A DNA stretch of 64,000 nucleotides from CAYOZN01 sp964408455 (GTDB lineage Bacteria > Planctomycetota > Phycisphaerae > UBA1845 > UTPLA1), in contig CAYOZN010000021.1 in the NCBI GenBank assembly GCA_964408455.1, positions 1 through 64,000 of the forward strand, in the 5' to 3' direction. Under the pieces are notes generated by a model that saw nothing but the letters and a program-made list of their open reading frames with translations, made no database searches and had not been told where the DNA came from. Shown here piece by piece: positions 14,754 to 22,012 of the stretch. Position numbers and translations under genes: made by a program. The first letter of the stretch is position 1. Each line of letters begins with the position of its first letter.

Positions 14754-17624
14754 ATGAGTACGTGTCTATCGGTCGATTTGAATTTTTCGACGAGGCCGGT
14801 TTGTCCCAGGCCAAAGCCGAGGCGGCGCGCCCTAAGGTACTTAGCGTCCATTCTGTTTTGCCTGCACGCCACCGGTCTGGCTTATGGTGGCGGCACGGTA
14901 ACCGTCCAATGGGTCAGCGCACCGATTACGTGCGTTTCCGAGGGGCAGCTCGTCAACATTGAAATTCGATTCCAGTTTAACGGTGACGACAATGACGGGC
15001 CCTGGAACGTAAACAATATCAGGTTGTATGAACAAGATCCTGGTTTCAATGATATAATCAAAGACATAACAGCTTATGGAAGCATCACTCAGCAGGGCGT
15101 GTGGTACAACTATACGTTTACGAGCGTCAACATCAGCGCCAACGACGACTTCGGCCAAGCCGAAATCTATGCCTGGGTCGAGATCGACGACAACGACCCG
15201 AATGGTTTCAGTCCAGACGGCAGCAGCACGATTCGAGATGTCTGCGTGCCGTGCCCGTCGGCGCCTACCAATGTAAGCGCCACTGACGGCACGTTCTGCG
15301 ATCGGGTTCGGGTTACCTGGAATGGAGTCGGTGGGTCATCTGGTTACAAGTTGTATCGCAGCACCAGCAACTCTGCGTGCTCGGGATCGCCCATTGCAAC
15401 ACCGACCGGCACAACCTACGATGATTTTACAGCTTCACCAGGGACCACCTATTATTATTCGGTGAAATCTACAAACGCTTGCGGTGACAGCGCGTGCAGC
15501 GGTGTGAATAGCGGTTATCGCGGCGAAGCGCCCGACCCGGTGAACAACGTCAGCGCGTCCGATGGAACGTTCTGTGACCGCATTCGCGTAACTTGGAGTA
15601 GTGTGTCCGGCGCAGCGAGCTATAAGTTGTACCGAAGCACCAGCAACTCAGCCTGTTCTGGAAGCCCCATCACTACAGTTACCGGCACGTCATATGATGA
15701 TTTTGGCGTCGTGGCCGGAACGACCTATTACTATTCCGTCAGGGCGAGCAATGCCTGCGGTGATAGCTCCTGCAGCTCCACGAACAGCGGCTTCAGGGAG
15801 TCGGCCCCCGCGGCCCCTTCGAACGTGTCGGCGTCAGACGGCACGGACTGTGACATGGTCATCGTGACTTGGAACGACGTTTCCAATGCCGATCACTTTA
15901 CAGTCCTGCGAAATGGCCAGACGATCAGCGGGCAGATTCAGTCAACCAGCTATAACGATACCAGTGCAACGCCCGGGGTTACCTACACATATACCGTGCG
16001 CGCGCACAACGATTGCGGCCAGAGCTCGCCAAGCAGCGGCAACCAGGGGTACAGGTGTATAGAAGGTGCGTGTTGCCTTGGCGGTAGTTGTTCCATGACG
16101 ACGCAAAGTGCGTGTGCAGGAATTTGGATCGACAACGCAGATTGCGCAACCTCGAATCCATGCCCCGAGGGTGCCTGCTGCTTCGGAACGGCTTGCTCAG
16201 TCACGATTCAGTCTGATTGTGTTGGCACCTGGACACTTGGCGAGGATTGCACGATTCCCACGCCATGTGACAAGGGCGCCTGCTGCGTCGGCGAGGACTG
16301 TACGTTCGTGACGGAAAGCAACTGCGTGGGCGAGTGGCGGTTCGGCGAGGATTGCAGCCCCAACCCGTGCGAGATCGGCGCTTGCTGCATCGGTGACTCT
16401 TGCACGGACACGCGAGAAGACGAATGCGACGGCGTCTGGAGCCGCGGGGTCTCTTGCTTGCCTGGTTACTGTCTGCAGCGTGCTTGCTGTATCGGATCTT
16501 CGTGTACAGAAACGACTCAGGTGGAGTGTGCTGGAGAGTGGAAGCCGAACGAATTCTGCGGTTCCGATCCGTGCTCTCCGATGGGGAGATGCTGCGAGGG
16601 AAGCTCCTGCTCCGTGACGACTCAATCACAATGCTCGGGAGACTGGACAGCGAATCAGGACTGCAGCGGCGCCAATCCCTGTGATCCGTTCGGCGCCTGT
16701 TGCGTAAGCGGAGTCTGCATAACGGGGCTGACCCAATCGGCGTGCAACAACCAGGCAGGAACCTGGTACGGCTCCGGAAGCACGGCTTGTCCTACTTCGT
16801 GCGCACCGCTCGGCTCTTGCTGTGCGCCGAATGGCAGTTGTACGGAGACAACTGATGCCAACTGTCCGAGCGCAAACGCGTGGAATGCTGGTGGCATTTG
16901 CACTCCAAATCCGTGCCCGATTGATCCAACAGGTTCCTGCTGTGCCCTGAATGGCAGCTGTACGGAAACAACCGAGGCTAATTGCCCGAGTTCAAGCGTG
17001 TGGACCGACGGCGTGGACTGCAGCCCCAATCCGTGCGATCCTCTCGGCTCATGCTGCTCTCCGAACGGCAACTGTTCGGTTACTACTGACGTCAATTGCC
17101 CCAACACGAGTACGTGGACCCAGGGGGAGGACTGCAGTCCCAATCCGTGTGACCCACCCGATCCCACCGGTTCATGCTGTGCGCCGAACGCCAGCTGTAT
17201 GGAAACCACAGACGCCGACTGTCCGAGTTCGAGCGTGTGGACATTGGGGGAGGACTGCAACTCCGCCACTTGCATCGAGGGCGATGACAGCGACGGCGAC
17301 GGCATTTCCGACGACGAAGACAACTGCGTGGATGTGGCGAACCCGGCCCAGGCGGATGCGGACGGCGACGGCGTGGGCAACCCATGTGATATCTGCTTGG
17401 GTGATGATGCAAGTGGGGACTCGGATGGCGATGACGTGTGCGATGATCGTGATAATTGTACCGGCGTTGTCAACCGCGGTCAGGTTGACACGGACCAAGA
17501 TGGTGTGGGAGACGCCTGCCAAGAAGGACCTACCCCCATTGTGTGTTCCTGTGGAGGCGTGCCAACCCTTCTCCCGATTATGTTGATGGCGTGGCATTGG
17601 AAGCGAAAGCTGCGCCACAGGTAA
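14754..17624 (+). CDS. large secreted Cys-repeat protein with Fn3 modules and TSP3 calcium repeats
   Basis: Protein of 956 residues. GGGGAGG stands eight bases before ATG 14754. A basic N-terminus and hydrophobic stretch (ASILFCLHATGLAYG) form the signal peptide. After a beta-rich domain come three Fn3-like modules (about 170-435), two of them near-identical around YKLYRSTSNSACSGSP. Next are eleven consecutive Cys repeats (about 436-842) of the form GxCC..GxC..TT...C....W..GxDC..NPC, roughly 35 residues each. TSP3-type calcium motifs (DSDGDGISDDEDNC, DADGDGVGNPCD) follow, and the end is CGG, a short hydrophobic run and WKRKLRHR, which looks like a C-terminal sorting tail. It is probably a disulfide-stabilised surface fibre or adhesin. 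Confidence 0.9.
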   Translation: MSTCLSVDLNFSTRPVCPRPKPRRRALRYLASILFCLHATGLAYGGGTVTVQWVSAPITCVSEGQLVNIEIRFQFNGDDNDGPWNVNNIRLYEQDPGFNDIIKDITAYGSITQQGVWYNYTFTSVNISANDDFGQAEIYAWVEIDDNDPNGFSPDGSSTIRDVCVPCPSAPTNVSATDGTFCDRVRVTWNGVGGSSGYKLYRSTSNSACSGSPIATPTGTTYDDFTASPGTTYYYSVKSTNACGDSACSGVNSGYRGEAPDPVNNVSASDGTFCDRIRVTWSSVSGAASYKLYRSTSNSACSGSPITTVTGTSYDDFGVVAGTTYYYSVRASNACGDSSCSSTNSGFRESAPAAPSNVSASDGTDCDMVIVTWNDVSNADHFTVLRNGQTISGQIQSTSYNDTSATPGVTYTYTVRAHNDCGQSSPSSGNQGYRCIEGACCLGGSCSMTTQSACAGIWIDNADCATSNPCPEGACCFGTACSVTIQSDCVGTWTLGEDCTIPTPCDKGACCVGEDCTFVTESNCVGEWRFGEDCSPNPCEIGACCIGDSCTDTREDECDGVWSRGVSCLPGYCLQRACCIGSSCTETTQVECAGEWKPNEFCGSDPCSPMGRCCEGSSCSVTTQSQCSGDWTANQDCSGANPCDPFGACCVSGVCITGLTQSACNNQAGTWYGSGSTACPTSCAPLGSCCAPNGSCTETTDANCPSANAWNAGGICTPNPCPIDPTGSCCALNGSCTETTEANCPSSSVWTDGVDCSPNPCDPLGSCCSPNGNCSVTTDVNCPNTSTWTQGEDCSPNPCDPPDPTGSCCAPNASCMETTDADCPSSSVWTLGEDCNSATCIEGDDSDGDGISDDEDNCVDVANPAQADADGDGVGNPCDICLGDDASGDSDGDDVCDDRDNCTGVVNRGQVDTDQDGVGDACQEGPTPIVCSCGGVPTLLPIMLMAWHWKRKLRHR

Positions 17625-17634
17625 AGGCTCGTCG

Positions 17635-17733
17635 GTGACGCTGGTCATCACGGGAACGTTGACGAACGGGTGCCAGTTCATCGGCACCGACTGCCTGACG
17701 TACGTGCCCGGCCAGTTACAGCGCGGCGGATGA
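17635..17733 (+). pseudogene. possible C-terminal fragment of a secreted protein
   Basis: An open stretch without a clear ATG start reads VTLVITGTLTNG, then CQFIGTDCLTYV, and ends at TGA. This resembles the last beta strands of planctomycete secreted proteins, but there is nothing else upstream except the end of the Cys-repeat gene in another frame. It is reported only as a possible relic. Confidence 0.22.
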
Positions 17734-18064
17734 GCCGGCGAGCGTGAGCGTCACGACTTTTAACGGATCCTTGGTGAGGGGCTGGCGCAAAACAAGCGTC
17801 GGCCCCCTCATCCTTCGCTCTTGGAAACAAGTCAGCGTTGCGTGTCAATTCCCGGCGTACGGCTCTGCGCCTCCAAACATTTCAGCGACGGCTCACCTGG
17901 GAGCCGCCTTTTCTTCTGGACAAGCGTCATTCACCAAGGGCGCGCCCTGCGTGTTAATCGTGAGGCGTAAAAAGGCTGGTGATTCACTAATGTGCCTTGA
18001 AGGGTGTTTCACCGTCCGAGCACGCATCGGAGCGAGTGCACACGCAGGAAGGCGTACTTAACAA
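17734..18064. other. no gene seen
   Basis: Spacer between the Cys-repeat gene and the zinc-ribbon gene. No convincing coding frame, hairpin terminator or repeat was found. Confidence 0.5.
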
Positions 18065-18487
18065 TCAGACCAGCTTCGCGCGAAGCAGGCGCGTGTTGAC
18101 GCCGTCGCGCGCAACGCGGATCGACACCGGAAGGCCGCAGCGCGGGCAGTGGCCTTCGTACCGAAGGGCATCGGGCGCGCGATAAAGCCGCGAATAGACG
18201 TTGCAGCATTCGAAGTGGATGCCGATCCACGGGCGAATGCTGCCACCGGGATCGGCCGCGTTGCCGCCTTCGGAGAGGTCGACGCCGCCGGCCGACAGGT
18301 CGATATTGCCATCGGCGGTGCAGCGGATATCGAGGCGCTCGTGGTCGTGCTGGTGTACGCCATTGTCGATGCCGTGCTGGTGTACGCCATCGCACGTACG
18401 ATGCCCGCCGGAGGCGTTTTCGACTTCGTGATCGGCGGCGCGCCTGCCGGCTGGCGATGAATCCTTCGAGTCTGAATCCATATCCAC
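18065..18487 (-). CDS. conserved hypothetical protein with a C-terminal zinc ribbon-like motif
   Basis: Protein of 140 residues. The first 80 residues are polar, rich in His, Asp and Gly (QHGIDNGVHQHDHE), and poorly ordered. The conserved part is C-terminal: RPWIGIHFECCNVYSRLYR, then GHCPRCGLPVSIRV, with two Cys pairs that could bind one zinc ion. I recall similar short proteins in planctomycetes, but their function is not known. It is separated from neighbours on both sides and runs opposite to them. The His-rich segment could bind metal. Confidence 0.68.
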   Translation of the reverse strand: MDMDSDSKDSSPAGRRAADHEVENASGGHRTCDGVHQHGIDNGVHQHDHERLDIRCTADGNIDLSAGGVDLSEGGNAADPGGSIRPWIGIHFECCNVYSRLYRAPDALRYEGHCPRCGLPVSIRVARDGVNTRLLRAKLV

Positions 18488-18850
18488 TTACATCGGCATC
18501 GGCCGTTTTCCCATTTTATGTCATGTTCTATCGAGTCGCCCGAGCCCGTTGCGGGGGCCGCTTCCGCAGGCTTTTCGGCCTGGGCGAGGCTCCGATGGAG
18601 CCCGCTGTTGCCATGCGTGCCGCGTATGCGGTATAGACAGGCGCGACGCCGGGGCGGCCCGGGTGCGTAGCTCTCTGCCTGGCGTCCCGCCGGTCCGGCC
18701 GGCCGCGGACCTCGAGCTTTCGGCAGCGGCGCCGGTGCGAACGTTGTTATCGCCGATCGGAATTCGCAATGGACGTGCGTCGCACGCGGTGCTGCTCGAC
18801 CGCGTGTCAGATGGCATAGGGCGCACGTCGGACGCCACAGGCATAAACGC
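18488..18850. other. no gene seen
   Basis: Spacer between the divergent zinc-ribbon gene and rpe. It must contain the promoters for both, but no clear -35/-10 pair stood out. Frames on both strands lack recognisable domains. Confidence 0.5.
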
Positions 18851-19579
18851 ATGAACCGATCCTTCCAGATAGCCGGGTCCATCCTCGCGGGCGACCTGCT
18901 CGACCTCGGCGGGGCCATCCGCCTTTGCGAGCGGGCGGGTGCCGACATCGTGTCACTGGACATCTGCGACGGGCATTTCGTCCCGACCATCAGCTTCGGC
19001 GAGGAGGTGGTGCGGCGGACATGCCAGGTGACGAAGCTGCCGGTCGAAGTGCACCTGATGGTCAGCCGGCCGGACGACTGGCTGGTGCGCATGGCGGGGA
19101 TGGGGCAGTTTCGGATGCTGTTCCACGTCGAGGCGAGCCATCGCGCGATGGGCACGATCCAGGCGATCAGCCGCCTGCCGATCCAAAGCTCCCCCCCTTC
19201 GCAAGGGGGGGCTGGGGGGGGTTCTGCCGGCGCGGCGCAGTTCGTGAAGCCCGGCATCGCGATGAACCCCGAAACGCCGGCGTGCGCGGTCGAGACGCTG
19301 CTGCCGTACGTGGATAATGTGTGTGTCATGGGCATTGCACCGGGCTTCGCCGGGCAGCAACTGCTGGAATACACGTACGTCAAGATCGCCGAGCTGCGGC
19401 GGCTGATCGAGAAGACCGGCTCGAATGCGACGATCACGGTGGACGGGGGGGTGAAGGCGCACAACGCGAAGCGGCTGGTCGAGGCGGGGGCGGACTGCCT
19501 GGTGGTCTCGTCGGGCATGTATGGACATCAGCAGCCGGAGGAGAGTCTGAACGAAATCAGGCGCCTGGTGCGGGGGTAA
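18851..19579 (+). CDS. rpe: ribulose-phosphate 3-epimerase
   Basis: TIM-barrel enzyme of 242 residues that interconverts ribulose 5-phosphate and xylulose 5-phosphate in the pentose phosphate pathway. Visible signatures are IAGSILAGDL, DICDGHFVPTISFG with the metal-binding Asp, VEVHLMVSRPD, MGIAPGFAGQ and ITVDGGV. About 14 extra residues (SSPPSQGGAGGGSAG region) lie just before the conserved KPGIAMNPETP strand. They are encoded by the G/C palindrome at 19187-19224, which has been inserted in frame into a surface loop. All catalytic blocks are kept, so the enzyme should work. Confidence 0.93.
   Translation: MNRSFQIAGSILAGDLLDLGGAIRLCERAGADIVSLDICDGHFVPTISFGEEVVRRTCQVTKLPVEVHLMVSRPDDWLVRMAGMGQFRMLFHVEASHRAMGTIQAISRLPIQSSPPSQGGAGGGSAGAAQFVKPGIAMNPETPACAVETLLPYVDNVCVMGIAPGFAGQQLLEYTYVKIAELRRLIEKTGSNATITVDGGVKAHNAKRLVEAGADCLVVSSGMYGHQQPEESLNEIRRLVRG
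19187..19224. repeat. in-frame G/C palindromic element inside rpe
   Basis: A run of seven C, TTCGCAA and seven G forms a hairpin, followed by CTGGGGGGGG. Its reverse complement matches the element at 48820-48852 at nearly every position. It encodes the PPSQGGAGG peptide of Rpe. Confidence 0.8.
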
Positions 19580-20002
19580 ACGACGCCGCCGGGCGTCATG
19601 CCGGCGCGCCGGCGTCGCACCGGAAGGGCGGGGCGAAAAAAAACTGAGATTTTTTTCCCGGCGGGCCGGGAGCGGTCGGGCGGGCATGGGCGAACCTCGC
19701 GGCGAAGCCGGGTCTGCGCCGCGCTCCGGGGAAAAACAGGCGATGCAAAGCGATGCAAAGCGGAGCGCGCCGGGGGGCGCCGGCGGATTTCGCGACCGCC
19801 GGGCCACGGGCGCGCGGGCCCCGCGGATACTCAATAGAATAGCTCCCCGTTCCCCCGGGGATCGCTCGATTAGCTGCTCGATGGCGGCGAATTCCAGGCA
19901 TTCGGCGAGACGCTGCAATGGGGAACGCGGTGCCCGTGACCGGGATGCGATAATGAATACAGTGGTTGAGGGCTGAAGTGGTGCCGTGGTAATTTGAACG
20001 GC
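19580..20002. other. spacer mainly occupied by a dispersed repeat
   Basis: No gene was seen. Most of the interval (19631-19862) is a copy of the structured repeat described in the next entry. The rest is simple GC-rich sequence. Confidence 0.5.
19631..19862 (+). repeat. structured dispersed repeat, copy 3
   Basis: The order of elements matches the copies at 45.3 and 45.9 kb. First is an A/T hairpin (eight A at 19636-19643, ctgaga, seven T). Next is a GC-rich stem ending in GGGGAAAAACA. Then two tandem units GCGATGCAAA lead into GGAGCGCGCC, followed by a variable GC-rich block, and finally TACTCAATAGAATAGCTCC at 19828. The stem sequences differ from the other copies but pairing is kept. Confidence 0.7.
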
Positions 20003-20767
20003 TCAGGCACACCTGTAAATGGCCTGGCGGTGGTACTCTAGTGCCGCGGGGTCGGGCAGGAAGCGGCTGGGCATCGTCAACTTACGGCCTTCGGCCTCCA
20101 GCAGGGAGCACGCGAGGGCCGCATTGGTCGCGGCGGAGCGAATGACCGGGGACATCACGACGCGCATGTCTTCGTCGATGGTCATGAGACCGCGGTCGAA
20201 TGCGCGGTCGAAGAGGGCATTGAGGCAGATGCCGTTGGTCGGGTCGGCTCGGCGATTGTGAGCGTGGCTCCAAGGGATGATATGGCTGGCGTTCAACAGT
20301 GCACGCAATCGCATGCCTGAGACCGCGCAGGTGCCGTCGTACGACGTGAGGACGGCGGCCCGGAAAAACGACTGAACGCGCCGCGTTCGGACCAAGCGCA
20401 GGGCATCCGTCTCTCCCGACGGCACTGCGATTTCGGCAGCCGCAGCTTTCGGCTCGCCGGCCATAAACGCTTCATAGGTCGCTTCGGCCTCGTCGGCGAT
20501 GGCATCGGGGTTTGCCACGAATTCGGCCCAAAGCGCGCGGTCGGCGGTGCTCGCGCCGGATAGGCCGCGGCGGTTGGTGGCGCGGAAGGCCGGATCGAGG
20601 CTTGCGAAGTTGCATGCCTTCATCGCAAGGGCGTTCGCGGTGCGGCCGATTCCCTCGGCCTGACGAACAATATCCGGATTACGACCGTGGAGGCGGCCGA
20701 ACGCTGAGCGGACGTAGAGCCGCAGGGCTAGCAACTGCTGATCGCGTGTCCAGTGGTCATGTGCCAT
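20003..20767 (-). CDS. HNH endonuclease domain protein (restriction-type)
   Basis: Protein of 254 residues. The C-terminal half carries an HNH_2-type nuclease motif: LRALLNASHIIPWS, then NGICLNALFDRAFDRGL, which supplies the conserved His and Asn residues. The motif is preceded by SYDGTCAVSGMRL. The N-terminal half (RDQQLLALRLYVR, FGRLHGRNPDI) resembles the helical region that precedes HNH in putative restriction endonucleases. It sits at the edge of a lower-GC segment with a PIN protein and a methylase-type restriction protein, so a role in DNA defence is likely but unproved. No dedicated methyltransferase is adjacent. Confidence 0.85.
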   Translation of the reverse strand: MAHDHWTRDQQLLALRLYVRSAFGRLHGRNPDIVRQAEGIGRTANALAMKACNFASLDPAFRATNRRGLSGASTADRALWAEFVANPDAIADEAEATYEAFMAGEPKAAAAEIAVPSGETDALRLVRTRRVQSFFRAAVLTSYDGTCAVSGMRLRALLNASHIIPWSHAHNRRADPTNGICLNALFDRAFDRGLMTIDEDMRVVMSPVIRSAATNAALACSLLEAEGRKLTMPSRFLPDPAALEYHRQAIYRCA

Positions 20768-20821
20768 GTGCGAGATTGTGAAGCAGTAATTTATTCTTGC
20801 CCGGCGTTTCGGGGATTCTAC

Positions 20822-21043
20822 ATGCCAACAAATACAGCAACAACGCGGTACGTCGTCGTCAAGATAGAGAGCTACGAGGGATCGGACACGTTCCTAACGT
20901 GCGGGGACGATCGGCAGGATCACTTGTTTGCGATTGTTGCGGTTGATCCGGACGGGACCGCCGAGATCGTCGATTCGAGCTATCGAACGATGTCGGAGGC
21001 GCTGAAGGCGTGGCCCGAGGCTGCTCCATTGCTCAAACGATGA
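20822..21043 (+). CDS. small hypothetical protein
   Basis: A 73-residue frame starting MPTNTATTRYVVVKIESYEG, with alternating beta-like segments and no membrane helix or Cys. It runs divergently from the HNH gene, 54 bp away. I do not recognise a family. The sequence looks coding because it lacks low complexity and its codons fit, but there is no strong ribosome binding site. It could be an accessory or immunity-type partner of the adjacent nuclease; this is speculation based on position only. Confidence 0.5.
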   Translation: MPTNTATTRYVVVKIESYEGSDTFLTCGDDRQDHLFAIVAVDPDGTAEIVDSSYRTMSEALKAWPEAAPLLKR

Positions 21044-21505
21044 ATGGTGTGGAGCGATTCGCACTCGACCGACCCCAACTGGAAGCGCCCGCTTTGGATA
21101 ACCTGGTCACTCTATGGAAATGATTGCGGCGATATGGGGCGTCCGTCGATGACACACCGCCAACACGATCAGGTATGTTAGGAGGAATGTACAGACGCTC
21201 GTCAAGCACCAAGTTTGCCCGTGGTTCACGCCGCGAAGCATGCCGACGCCGGAACGGTTCATTTTGCTCGGCTGAATTGCCTGTGTTTTAGCAATCTCGA
21301 AGAATGCGACGACGCTGGTTTAGCGTCGGCATGGCACCTGCCAGCCACGCTATTTGCCCGCACGCTCTCGAAGAAGACGATATGCCACGGATTTCGTCGC
21401 AGAACGAGACTCTCCGCAGGCGATCTACAATGGCACGCTCGCCTCAGCCGGCGCTCGGTCGAGATCGTGAAGAGCATCCTCGTCCTGCGCAATAGGTCGG
21501 AGAAT
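21044..21505. other. no gene seen
   Basis: Lower-GC spacer between a small gene and the convergent PIN gene. Frames on both strands show no domain or plausible coding bias. Confidence 0.5.
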
Positions 21506-22012
21506 TTAGAAATCCATGTCTTCGCCGGCATCTATGTCGTAAAGCCGGAGCGGAAACCTACCGGTACAAGGAAGAAAGTCCCTAATATCGAATGTGGCAA
21601 TGCGGACGCGCTCGCTAAGCTCACAGCGTATATATATGTCCGTAACCAAGAAGAGAATCCAGGCGTCGACTACATCGACATTGTATTTCGTTGCGATAGA
21701 ACTGACCTCGCTAGTATGCCTCCCGTCGCCTGGAATAAGCCGCACCAACATTGGATCAAGCGCCCACCCTAACATCGCCAGACCTGCGGATCGATTCTTT
21801 CGGGAACCAACGATCATGCCCCAAGCTTCGATTAGTACTGGAACTGGAACTAGTGCAATACCAGATTCTCCCCACAACTCCAAAAAGGCCTTTGCCGCTT
21901 CATGCTGGCCACCTTCCGAAGGGATGAACGCCGCAATGAGCACATTCGAGTCCACGATCGCCATGTTCGGGGACATAATAAGTTCAAATGGCCCAAGCGC
22001 GTATGGCTTCAT
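21506..22012 (-). CDS. PIN-domain protein (VapC-like ribonuclease)
   Basis: Protein of 168 residues. The PIN fold is shown by AIVDSNVLIAAF with its first acidic residue, VPVLIEAWGM with the conserved Glu, VDAWILFLVTD and ATFDIRDF. These acids form the metal site of PIN ribonucleases. The ATG at 22012 shares its A with the TGA stop of the preceding methylase gene (TGATG), so translation of the two is probably coupled. An alternative start at 21964 (MAIVDSNV) gives a standard-length PIN protein. No VapB-type antitoxin is adjacent. The pairing with a restriction-type methylase suggests a defence function rather than an ordinary toxin-antitoxin pair. Confidence 0.8.
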   Translation of the reverse strand: MKPYALGPFELIMSPNMAIVDSNVLIAAFIPSEGGQHEAAKAFLELWGESGIALVPVPVLIEAWGMIVGSRKNRSAGLAMLGWALDPMLVRLIPGDGRHTSEVSSIATKYNVDVVDAWILFLVTDIYIRCELSERVRIATFDIRDFLPCTGRFPLRLYDIDAGEDMDF

